Assembly (NCBI RefSeq): GCF_009755725.1
Contig: NZ_CP046619.1
Span: 806,001 to 870,000 of the forward strand
DNA: 64,000 nucleotides
From: Diaminobutyricimonas sp. LJ205
GTDB taxonomy: Bacteria > Actinomycetota > Actinomycetes > Actinomycetales > Microbacteriaceae
Direction of reading: 5' to 3'
The position numbers and the translations under genes were made by a program. Positions 42,341-49,461 of this stretch are shown piece by piece. The notes under the pieces are model-generated. The model saw nothing but the letters and a program-made list of their open reading frames with translations, was not told where the DNA came from and did not search any database. The stretch's first letter is position 1; the number at the start of each line of letters is the position of its first letter.

Positions 42341-42346
42341 TAGATT
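42341..42346 (+). promoter_or_regulatory. -10 element of the membrane-protein gene at 42354 (leaderless)
   Basis: TAGATT ends 8 nt before GTG 42354. Confidence 0.5.
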
Positions 42347-42353
42347 TGCTCAG

Positions 42354-42806
42354 GTGATGACGATCGGTTCGGTCTGGGCTGCGAGCGGGCAGGCCGACTC
42401 CGTGACGCTGTTCGGCTTGCCACCGATTCTCGGATTCAGCGCAGCGCTGGTGGTCTGCCTGCTGTTTGTGCTGACCGGACTCGGCGTCGTCACCGGACGA
42501 CTGAGGAACTGGGTGAGTCGTGCCCAGCCCGGCATCGGGTCCGGCCTGCTGCTCGTCGGCGCCGGCCTCTCCTTCATCTGCGTGCTGGGCATCGTCGGCT
42601 TCGTGTGGACTCCCGAGAACACGCCGGAGTCTGCGCACTGGATTCTCCGCACCGTGCTCGTGGCGCTTCTCTCACTCGCCGGGATCACCGGCGCCGCGGG
42701 CCTCAGCGTGGGCTGGTGGGCATGGCCGCGCTTCCTGCTGCCGCGCTGGCAGCGCGACGAGCTCGAGGCGGACGAGGCCGCCCGGCGAGCCGAGCGTTCC
42801 CAATAG
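42354..42806 (+). CDS. Small three-helix membrane protein
   Basis: 150 residues with hydrophobic segments at about 19-42, 57-82 and 95-118, and an acidic/basic C-terminus rich in Glu and Arg. No family was recognised. The frame is open into livM, but the liv terminator (42264-42306) and the TAGATT hexamer fix the start at GTG 42354 (VMTIGSVWAASG). Confidence 0.7.
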   Translation: MMTIGSVWAASGQADSVTLFGLPPILGFSAALVVCLLFVLTGLGVVTGRLRNWVSRAQPGIGSGLLLVGAGLSFICVLGIVGFVWTPENTPESAHWILRTVLVALLSLAGITGAAGLSVGWWAWPRFLLPRWQRDELEADEAARRAERSQ

Positions 42807-42809
42807 GCT
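42804..42809 (+). promoter_or_regulatory. -10 element of the membrane-protein gene at 42817 (leaderless)
   Basis: TAGGCT begins inside the upstream TAG stop and ends 8 nt before ATG 42817. Confidence 0.45.
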
Positions 42810-42816
42810 GAACTCG

Positions 42817-43149
42817 ATGACGAACTACAACGCGCCCGCCTTCCGCCGCACCGCACTTCTTCCGGGCATCATCGGCGCCGTCGCGTTGCTCGCGGGTGTG
42901 TTCGTGAACACCGAGGGTGGGTTCACCGTCATCCGCTACGTCGTCTCGATCTTCGCGCTGATCGTGCTGGTCATCGCCGTCCAGGCCCGGTCGTGGCTCT
43001 GGATCCTGCCGCTGGGCGCGATCGCCGTTTTCTGGAATCCGGTCTGGCCGATCACCGTGCAGGACGACCTCTGGTACGGCCTGCAGTACGCCGCCGCCCT
43101 GGTGTTCCTGCTCGCCGCGTTCTTTGTGAAAGACCGCTCGGTGCGCTGA
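42817..43149 (+). CDS. Small four-helix membrane protein
   Basis: 110 residues with four hydrophobic segments (about 12-31, 38-57, 60-76, 86-103) separated by short loops; ends FVKDRSVR. No family was recognised with confidence. Start ATG 42817, because a -10-like TAGGCT lies 8 nt upstream and the protein then begins with a short polar stretch before helix 1. It stands alone ahead of the structured leader of the SNF2 helicase gene. Confidence 0.72.
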   Translation: MTNYNAPAFRRTALLPGIIGAVALLAGVFVNTEGGFTVIRYVVSIFALIVLVIAVQARSWLWILPLGAIAVFWNPVWPITVQDDLWYGLQYAAALVFLLAAFFVKDRSVR

Positions 43150-43164
43150 TCCCTCGCAAAGGGC

Positions 43165-43170
43165 TAGACT
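43165..43170 (+). promoter_or_regulatory. -10 element of the SNF2 helicase leader
   Basis: TAGACT; predicted start of transcription about 43177, so the helicase mRNA would have a leader of about 146 nt, in contrast to the leaderless genes around it. Confidence 0.45.
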
Positions 43171-43204
43171 GGGTGTGCGCCGCAGCATCCACCGAATCGC
43201 GACA

Positions 43205-43311
43205 CCGATCGGGTCTGGATGTATCGGCGAGAGCCCGACTTCAGTCGGGATCCGTTCTTCGAGACGTCGGCGTTGCCGCCGTCTGGTGTATCGCCTCTGA
43301 GTGAAGAGGCG
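43205..43311 (+). promoter_or_regulatory. Four-hairpin 5' leader of the SNF2 helicase mRNA
   Basis: Stem A CCGAT/ATCGG (43205-43209 with 43223-43227). Stem B CCCGAC/GTCGGG with loop TTCA (43234-43249). Stem C AGACG-x-CGGC/GCCG-x-CGTCT with loop GTT and one mismatch (43262-43284). Stem D CGCCTCT/AGAGGCG with loop GAGTGA (43292-43311). Stem D ends just before the AGGAGGA SD sequence of the helicase. It does not match a riboswitch class known to me. Confidence 0.5.
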
Positions 43312-43322
43312 CGAGGAGGAGC

Positions 43323-45461
43323 ATGGCCACTTCAGGCCAGCGTCACAGGCAGCAATCCGCCGCGAGCAACGCTCGCGCAACCACCCGACGTCGCCCACAT
43401 GGCGATGAGGCCGGGGTGATTCCCGTGCTCGCGCGGGTCGCTCGCGAGGTCGAGGCTGCCGCGCAGCGCGGACCCGTGAAGGCGTCCGGACGCGCGAAGT
43501 TCCAGGTCGCCGCCGTGCTGCTGCGCGAAGAGCGCGCCCGCATCAAGGCGGACACCGAGATGTCGGACACCGCCCGCGCCAACGAGCAGAAGCGGCTCGA
43601 CGGCCTCGCCGGGATCCTGGCGAAGACCGCCGCCCGCGATACGTCCCTGATCGCGCTGCTCGCCGACGACGCCCCGGTGTCCACCGCGGCTCGCGAACTC
43701 AAGCGTGACCTGCTGCTGGCCGCCGGTGTTGAACTCAGCCCCGACGACCTGATCGTGGTCACCGAACCTCAGCCGGTCGACACCCAGGCCGACAAGCAGG
43801 TCGTCCCGGAGTCGGTGCGCCAGTTCGCCCGCTACAACCCGTTCCTCGCCCCCGACTTCGCTGCCGCGCAGAAGCCGAAGGCCGAACGTGGCCCCAGCCA
43901 CCTCACCAACTGGGAGCTGATCGACCCGCTGTTCCGTGCCTTCGAGTACGGTGCCGGCGGCGGCTCCGCGAGCATGGACCTGCCCGAGGCCGGTTCACTC
44001 GACACGCCAGGCGAGCTCGATCTGATGCGCCACCAGGCCCGTTTCGTCGAGAGCGCCCGCGACGGCCACCGCACCTACCTGCTCGCCGACGAGCCCGGAC
44101 TGGGCAAGACCGCACAGGCGCTGCTCGCCGCACACGTGACGAACTCGTTCCCGCTCCTGGTCGTCGTGCCGAACGTGGTCAAGATGAACTGGGCCCGCGA
44201 GGTCGAACGCTGGACGCCGTCGCGCGAGGCCACCGTCGTGCACGGTGACGGCGACGACATCGACGCGTTCGCCGATGTCGTGATCGTGAACTACGAGGTG
44301 CTCGACCGGCACGTCAACTGGCTCTCGAAGCGTGGCTTCAAGGGCATGGTCGTCGACGAGGCGCACTTCATCAAGAACAAGGAATCGCAGCGTTCGAAGA
44401 ACGTGCTCGCGCTGTCGAAGAGCATCCGCTCGCGGGATGAGAACGCCCTGTTCGTCGCCCTCACCGGAACCCCGCTGATCAACCAGATCGACGACTTCCG
44501 GATGATCTGGCAGTTCCTCGGCTGGATCGACGACAAGAAGCCGCTCGGCGACCTGATGCACAAGCTCGACGACACCGGGCTCACCCCGGCGGACTTCGGC
44601 TTCTTCGCCGCCGCCCGGCAATCGGTGATCGACATGGGCATCGTCCGTCGCAAGAAGGTGGATGTCGCAGCCGACATCCCCGCGCGTCGGATCGCCGACA
44701 TCCCGGTGGAGCTCGACAACGAACTCGGCCGGTCGATCCGGGAGGCCGAGAAGGCCCTCACCACCCGCCTCGTGGACCGCTACCGCCGGGTGCTCGCCAA
44801 CCGGCAGAACCCGACCAACGACATCGACCATGAGCTCATTCGCCTCGTCGCGAACGCCGAGCTCGAGGAATCGAAGTCGCAGAAGGCCGGCGAGAACGTG
44901 TTCACCATGGTCCGCAAGATCGGCCAGGCGAAGGCCATTCCGGCCGCCGACTACACGGTCAACCTCGCCCGCAACGTCGGCAAGGTGGTGTTCTTCGCCA
45001 AGCACATCGACGTCATGGACCAGGCCGAGGAGCACTTCGCCAAGGCCGGGCTGAAGACCATCAGCATCCGCGGCGACCAGACCGCGGTGCAGCGCCAGAA
45101 GTACGTGGACTCGTTCACCAATGATCCGGATGTCGCGGTCGCGGTCTGCTCGCTGACCGCAGCCGGCGTCGGACTGAACCTGCAGGTGGCCTCCAACGTG
45201 GTGCTCGCCGAGCTCAGCTGGACGGATGCCGAGCAGACGCAGGCCATCGACCGGGTGCACCGGATCGGGCAGGAGCTGCCCGTCACCGCGTGGCGGATCC
45301 TCGCCGCGCAGACCATAGACACGAAGATCGCCGAGCTGATCTCGAGCAAGGCGGGGCTGGCGGCGCGCGCGCTCGACGGCTCCGACGCCGAGGTTGCTGC
45401 GGAGTCGTCGGTGCAGGTGGAGGCACTCGTGTCGCTGCTCACCGAGGCGCTCGCGGGATGA
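43323..45461 (+). CDS. SNF2/RapA-type DEAH helicase
   Basis: A 712-residue SF2 ATPase of the SNF2 family. The N-terminal region to about residue 230 is a charged helical part not shared with RapA. The helicase core follows: Walker A LADEPGLGKTAQALLAA (about residue 254), VPNVVKMNWAREVERW, the DEAH box VVDEAHFIKNKES, LTGTPLIN, then the second RecA domain with VAVCSLTAAGVGLNL and the motif VI arginines in QAIDRVHRIGQ. Such proteins remodel DNA-protein or RNA polymerase complexes; the target is unknown. ATG 43323 follows GAGGAGGA. The stop overlaps the Stealth gene's ATG (ATGA at 45458-45461). Confidence 0.92.
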   Translation: MATSGQRHRQQSAASNARATTRRRPHGDEAGVIPVLARVAREVEAAAQRGPVKASGRAKFQVAAVLLREERARIKADTEMSDTARANEQKRLDGLAGILAKTAARDTSLIALLADDAPVSTAARELKRDLLLAAGVELSPDDLIVVTEPQPVDTQADKQVVPESVRQFARYNPFLAPDFAAAQKPKAERGPSHLTNWELIDPLFRAFEYGAGGGSASMDLPEAGSLDTPGELDLMRHQARFVESARDGHRTYLLADEPGLGKTAQALLAAHVTNSFPLLVVVPNVVKMNWAREVERWTPSREATVVHGDGDDIDAFADVVIVNYEVLDRHVNWLSKRGFKGMVVDEAHFIKNKESQRSKNVLALSKSIRSRDENALFVALTGTPLINQIDDFRMIWQFLGWIDDKKPLGDLMHKLDDTGLTPADFGFFAAARQSVIDMGIVRRKKVDVAADIPARRIADIPVELDNELGRSIREAEKALTTRLVDRYRRVLANRQNPTNDIDHELIRLVANAELEESKSQKAGENVFTMVRKIGQAKAIPAADYTVNLARNVGKVVFFAKHIDVMDQAEEHFAKAGLKTISIRGDQTAVQRQKYVDSFTNDPDVAVAVCSLTAAGVGLNLQVASNVVLAELSWTDAEQTQAIDRVHRIGQELPVTAWRILAAQTIDTKIAELISSKAGLAARALDGSDAEVAAESSVQVEALVSLLTEALAG

Positions 45462-47119
45462 GCGAACTTGTCGTAGTTTCTTCCGGAACGTGGCCAGGGC
45501 GTCTGGACCGCGATGACATCGTCGTGCGCAAGGGCATGTACACCCTGATCAACGGTCACCTGACTCCGCACGAGTCGATGGTCGAGGACCTGCTTGCTGT
45601 CCGCGATGTGCTGGATCAGGCCGGGATCTCGTTCCTGCTGGTCCGCAGCGACAACGACCGACCGGCGATCGCCGTGGACAAGCGCGAGCGCAAGGACGTC
45701 GAACGAGCCTTCGCCGAAGCGTTCGCCAATGAGCCCTTCTACGCAAAGCCGCTCGATGGTCGCAGCGACCAGCCGGTGCTGCTCGCCGAGGGCGCGCTGG
45801 CAGGAGGCAAGAAGGCATCGCTGTTCCGGTTGTACCGGCCGCGGATCGAGCCGATCGGCCGGCTGCGCTACGGGGCATCCACCGCCATGCAGCTGGAACT
45901 GTGGAGCTTCGGCGACGACGCCATCCGCGCCGCCCAGCCGAACGCGCTGACCAGGCGGGACCTGCCGCGCAGCGAAGCGGTCACCGACGAAGTCCAGCTG
46001 TACGGCCGCACCTGGCCGACCCTGCGCGGCATGTTCGCCCCGCATGCCAGTGACGTGACCTTCGACATCGACCTGGTCTTCTCCTGGGTGGATGGCTCCT
46101 CGGAAGAATTCCAGCGGGCACGCGCAAAGCGGATGGCCAGTTACGTGGTCGGCGACGGGGATGACTCCGAGGCGCGCTTCCGCCAGATCGACGAGCTCAA
46201 GTACGCGCTCCGCAGCGTGAACATGTACGCGCCGTGGATTCGCCGGATCTTCATCGCCACCGATTCGCCCACCCCGTCCTGGCTGGACGAGCATCCGCGG
46301 GTGACCGTCGTCCGCAGCGAGGAGTTCTTCCAGAACCCGGACGCGCTGCCGACGCACAACTCGCACGCGGTGGAGAGCCAGCTGCACCACATCCCGGGCC
46401 TGGCCGAGCACTTCCTGTACTCCAACGACGACATGTTCTTCGGTCGTCCGGTGCGCCCGGAAATGTTCTTCTCACCCGGCGGGATCACGAAGTTCATCGA
46501 GGCCACCACCCGGATCGGCCTCGGCGACAACAACCCCGAGCGCAGTGGTTTCGAGAACGCCGCCCGCGTCAACCGGCGACTGCTGCACGAGCGGTTCGGC
46601 CGGATCACCACCAGGCACCTCGAGCACGCGGCCACCCCGCTGCGGCGCAGCGTTCTGCTCGAGATGGAACGCGAGTTCGCCGAGGACTTCGCCCGCACCG
46701 CCGCCAGCCCGTTCCGTTCCGCGACCGACATCTCGGTGACCAACTCGTTCTACCATTACTACGCGCTGATGACCGGCAAGGCCGTCGTGCAGGAGAACGC
46801 CAAGGTGCTCTACGTCGAGACGACGCTGAAGAACTCGATCGGTCAGCTGAAGCGGCTGCTCAAGGACCGGTCATTCGACTTCTTCTGCCTGAACGACGGC
46901 AGCAAGCCGGAACTCGATGCCGAAGAGCGCACCGAACGGGTGCGGACGTTCCTGAACCAGTACTTCCCGTTCGCTGCTCCGTGGGAGAAGGACGACTACG
47001 GCGTCAGTGGTGCACGGGAATCGGCATCGTCATCGGCGGGTCAGAGTCCTGCCGCTCAGATGCGCGCCGATCAGCTACCGCCCGAACAGCTGCCGGCCGG
47101 TCAGGTCTCGGCGAGTTGA
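45458..47119 (+). CDS. Stealth-family sugar-phosphate transferase
   Basis: 553 residues with the Stealth conserved regions. CR1 [16 protein letters not shown] is near residue 208. CR2 has [25 protein letters not shown] (given in parts: [21 protein letters not shown]). CR3 contains [19 protein letters not shown] with [13 protein letters not shown], and a CR4-like part is near the C-terminus (CLNDG). Stealth proteins transfer hexose-1-phosphate to growing polysaccharides and can form phosphodiester-linked capsules or teichoic-acid-like polymers. It is coupled to the SNF2 helicase gene by ATGA. Its Ser/Gln-rich last 38 residues overlap the 3' end of the convergent phosphodiesterase gene. Confidence 0.9.
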   Translation: MSELVVVSSGTWPGRLDRDDIVVRKGMYTLINGHLTPHESMVEDLLAVRDVLDQAGISFLLVRSDNDRPAIAVDKRERKDVERAFAEAFANEPFYAKPLDGRSDQPVLLAEGALAGGKKASLFRLYRPRIEPIGRLRYGASTAMQLELWSFGDDAIRAAQPNALTRRDLPRSEAVTDEVQLYGRTWPTLRGMFAPHASDVTFDIDLVFSWVDGSSEEFQRARAKRMASYVVGDGDDSEARFRQIDELKYALRSVNMYAPWIRRIFIATDSPTPSWLDEHPRVTVVRSEEFFQNPDALPTHNSHAVESQLHHIPGLAEHFLYSNDDMFFGRPVRPEMFFSPGGITKFIEATTRIGLGDNNPERSGFENAARVNRRLLHERFGRITTRHLEHAATPLRRSVLLEMEREFAEDFARTAASPFRSATDISVTNSFYHYYALMTGKAVVQENAKVLYVETTLKNSIGQLKRLLKDRSFDFFCLNDGSKPELDAEERTERVRTFLNQYFPFAAPWEKDDYGVSGARESASSSAGQSPAAQMRADQLPPEQLPAGQVSAS

Positions 47120-48011
47120 CCCGTTCCAAGATCCGGATGCCTGCGGCCTGAAGCCGGGCGGCGGACTCGTCCGCGTCCACGTACGACAGCGCCGGGAACT
47201 CGCCGAGCGGCACCACCGAGTGCAGCACGGTCGACGGGTACACGTGCACCAGGTTGAACGCACGGGCGCCGTCGCGTCCGCGCGTGCCGCCGATCGGCAC
47301 GTTCAGATCCTGCGTGTAGCAGGTGGCCGAAGCGACCGACACGGGGATGCCTGCGAAGGTCGCGGTGGACGAGTAGTGCAGGTGTCCGGCGAGGATCGAT
47401 CGCACATCAGTTCCCGCGAGCACCCGCGCCAGCGGCTGCTGGTCGTGCAACTCGACTGACACCGCCAGATCCAGCACGCTCGGAATCGGCGGATGATGCA
47501 TCGCCAGCAGGGTGCCGTGCGGGGCCGGCGTGGCCAGCACCTGTGCCAGCCAGTCCAGCTGGTCTTCGCTGATCTCGCCGTGGTGGTATCCGGGCACCGT
47601 CGAGTCGAGGGTGATCACTCGCAACCCGCCGACGTTGTAGACCCGGTCGATCGGCTCGGTGGTGGGCAGTTCGCCGAACAGCTGCAGCCGGAACGACGCC
47701 CGGTCGTCATGGTTGCCCATCACCCAGATCACCTGGGCGCCGAGGCGCTCGGCGGCCGGCTCGACGATCGCCCTCAGACGGGCGTAGGCGTCCGCTTCGC
47801 CGCGATCGGCGAGGTCACCGGTGAAGATGATCGCCTCGGGGCGGCCGTCGGATGCCTCCAACTCCTCGAACAGCCGGCGCAGGTGTTTCTCGCTGTCGAC
47901 GGTGTCGTAGAGATGGCGACCCCCTGCCAGCAGGTGGGTGTCGCTGAGGTGAAGGATGAAGTGGTCCGGCCGTGGGTACTCAGCCGTGCGCATCGTCACA
48001 AGAAATCCCAT
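47004..48011 (-). CDS. Metallophosphoesterase, CpdA-like 3',5'-cyclic-nucleotide phosphodiesterase
   Basis: A 335-residue calcineurin-like phosphoesterase: metal motifs [12 protein letters not shown] (D-x-H), [12 protein letters not shown] (GDxxD), [11 protein letters not shown] (GNHD), AMHHPP and AGHLHYSS (GHxH), all complete. This is the class III cyclic AMP phosphodiesterase/Icc arrangement; the substrate is most likely cNMP or another phosphodiester. Start could be ATG 48011 or ATG 47993; neither has a clear SD. The C-terminal 38 codons run antiparallel over the end of the Stealth gene. Confidence 0.87.
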   Translation of the reverse strand: MGFLVTMRTAEYPRPDHFILHLSDTHLLAGGRHLYDTVDSEKHLRRLFEELEASDGRPEAIIFTGDLADRGEADAYARLRAIVEPAAERLGAQVIWVMGNHDDRASFRLQLFGELPTTEPIDRVYNVGGLRVITLDSTVPGYHHGEISEDQLDWLAQVLATPAPHGTLLAMHHPPIPSVLDLAVSVELHDQQPLARVLAGTDVRSILAGHLHYSSTATFAGIPVSVASATCYTQDLNVPIGGTRGRDGARAFNLVHVYPSTVLHSVVPLGEFPALSYVDADESAARLQAAGIRILERVNSPRPDRPAAVRAVADRRASERQDSDPPMTMPIPVHH

Positions 48012-48116
48012 TCGATGTAGCGGAGGGTGGATGCTTCCACCCGGCTCTCATCACATATAAAACCCGCTTCACTTGAATGTCAGGTGAACGCCACGCCATT
48101 TCGCCAGCGGATTCGG

Positions 48117-48144
48117 TTGAAATGACCGCGAATCGGCGTAAATT
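48117..48144 (+). promoter_or_regulatory. Intergenic promoter of a candidate small RNA
   Basis: TTGAAA (48117-48122), a 16-base spacer and TAAATT (48139-48144) on the + strand, with no + strand gene downstream. Predicted +1 about 48151. Confidence 0.5.
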
Positions 48145-48150
48145 TGGTTC

Positions 48151-48227
48151 TGCAACCGGGTGTGAACCCCGATCGCAGAACAGAAAGGCTCCAGGGGCCG
48201 CTAACGCTCCGGGGCCTTTCGCTCTGC
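48151..48227 (+). ncRNA. Candidate small RNA between the phosphodiesterase and alcohol dehydrogenase genes
   Basis: About 77 nt start at the promoter above. The middle contains a GGG-TGTGAA-CCC hairpin and a 3-bp outer stem, TGC with GCA. The 3' part is an intrinsic-terminator-like stem GAAAGGCTCC (48183-48192)/GGGGCCTTTC (48211-48220). GCAGA at 48175-48179 could alternatively pair with TCTGC at 48223-48227, extending the terminator. The sequence has no likely ORF. The same stem, read on the minus strand, may terminate the alcohol dehydrogenase gene. Confidence 0.4.
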
Positions 48228-48241
48228 CCGGCGGCGTTCCG

Positions 48242-49417
48242 TTACGGCTTCAGCACCACCTTCACGCAGCCGTCCTGCTTCTTCTGGAACGTCTCGTACA
48301 TCGCCGGAGCGTCTGCCAGCGGGACCTCATGGGTGACGAGGTCGCCGAGGCCGAGCGGATCCGCCGGGTCTTCCGCGAGCGGCAGCAGCTCGTCGATCCA
48401 GGCGTGCACGTTGCACTGGCCCATCCGGATGCTCACCTGCTTGTCGAACAAGGTCTTCATCGGCAGGATGTCCGCTTCACCCGCGTACACCCCGGACAGT
48501 GACACCGTGCCGCCGCGTCGCACGCTGTCGATCGCGGCGTACAGCGCAGCGGTGCGGTCGAGTCCCGCCTTCTCCATCGCCGGCCGGGACAGCGCGTCCG
48601 GCAGGATGGTCACCGCCTGCTGGGCGAGCGTGATCATCGGATTGCCGTGTGCTTCCATGCCGACTGCGTCGATGACACTGTCCGGCCCGCGCCAGTAGGT
48701 CCGTTCGCGCAGGTCGCCGGGAAGGGTGTCGCTGAGGTCGTACACCTCGATATCGTGGCGTTCCGCCATGTCCCGCCGTTCCTGCACCGGGTCGACGGCG
48801 AGCACCTCGAAGCCCTGCAACCGCGCGATTCGTGAGGCCAACTGCCCGACCGGGCCAAGACCGAGCACCGCGATGGTTCCGCCCTCGGGAACGTTCGCGT
48901 ACTGCACTGCCTGCCACGCGGTCGGCAGGATGTCGCTGAGGAACAGGTATCGCTCATCGGGCAGCTCCCGGCCGACCTTGACCGCGTTGGCGTCAGCCAG
49001 GTGCACGCGCAGGTACTCGGCCTGGCCGCCCGGGACCTGGCCGTAGAGCTTGGTGTAGCCGTACAGCCGGGCGCCGGAGCCGTGCTCGCGCACCTGCGTG
49101 GTCTCGCACTGGGTGGTCAGCCCGCGCTGGCACATGAAGCAGTGTCCACACGAGATCGGGAACGGGATCACGACCCGGTCGCCGACTTGCAGCCGGGTGA
49201 CGTCAGAGCCGACTTCCACGACTTCGCCCATCGTCTCGTGACCGAGCACGTCGCCGGCGTCGAGGAACGGGCCAAGCAATTCGTAGAGGTGCAGGTCCGA
49301 TCCGCAGATCGCCGCCGAGGTGACCTTGATGATCGCGTCAGTCGGCTCGGCCAGGACGGGATCGCGCACGTCCTCAACCGAGACGTGCCGCTTGCCCTGC
49401 CAGGTGAGTGCCTTCAT
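48242..49417 (-). CDS. Zinc-dependent alcohol dehydrogenase (formaldehyde-dehydrogenase-like group)
   Basis: A 391-residue medium-chain dehydrogenase. The catalytic zinc ligand Cys is in SAAICGSDLHLYE and the GHE motif in VLGHETMGEVVEVG. Structural zinc Cys residues lie in ISCGHCFMCQRGLTTQCE. The nucleotide-binding strand is IAVLGLGPVGQLASRIA. The insertion between residues 110 and 160 (VREHGSGARLYGYTKLYG) is that of the glutathione-independent formaldehyde dehydrogenase-like subgroup; the true substrate cannot be determined. The ATG at 49417 has GAGGAGG upstream on its strand, a leadered start. It is single, ending near the small-RNA/terminator region. Confidence 0.9.
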   Translation of the reverse strand: MKALTWQGKRHVSVEDVRDPVLAEPTDAIIKVTSAAICGSDLHLYELLGPFLDAGDVLGHETMGEVVEVGSDVTRLQVGDRVVIPFPISCGHCFMCQRGLTTQCETTQVREHGSGARLYGYTKLYGQVPGGQAEYLRVHLADANAVKVGRELPDERYLFLSDILPTAWQAVQYANVPEGGTIAVLGLGPVGQLASRIARLQGFEVLAVDPVQERRDMAERHDIEVYDLSDTLPGDLRERTYWRGPDSVIDAVGMEAHGNPMITLAQQAVTILPDALSRPAMEKAGLDRTAALYAAIDSVRRGGTVSLSGVYAGEADILPMKTLFDKQVSIRMGQCNVHAWIDELLPLAEDPADPLGLGDLVTHEVPLADAPAMYETFQKKQDGCVKVVLKP

Positions 49418-49461
49418 CGGGGGAACCTCCTCGGTGCCTCCCGCGCCACGGTACGCCCGCC

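Noticed and set aside
43150-43322. Known riboswitch in the SNF2 leader
   Set aside because: No conserved core of a class I can recognise was seen; kept only as an uncharacterised structured leader.
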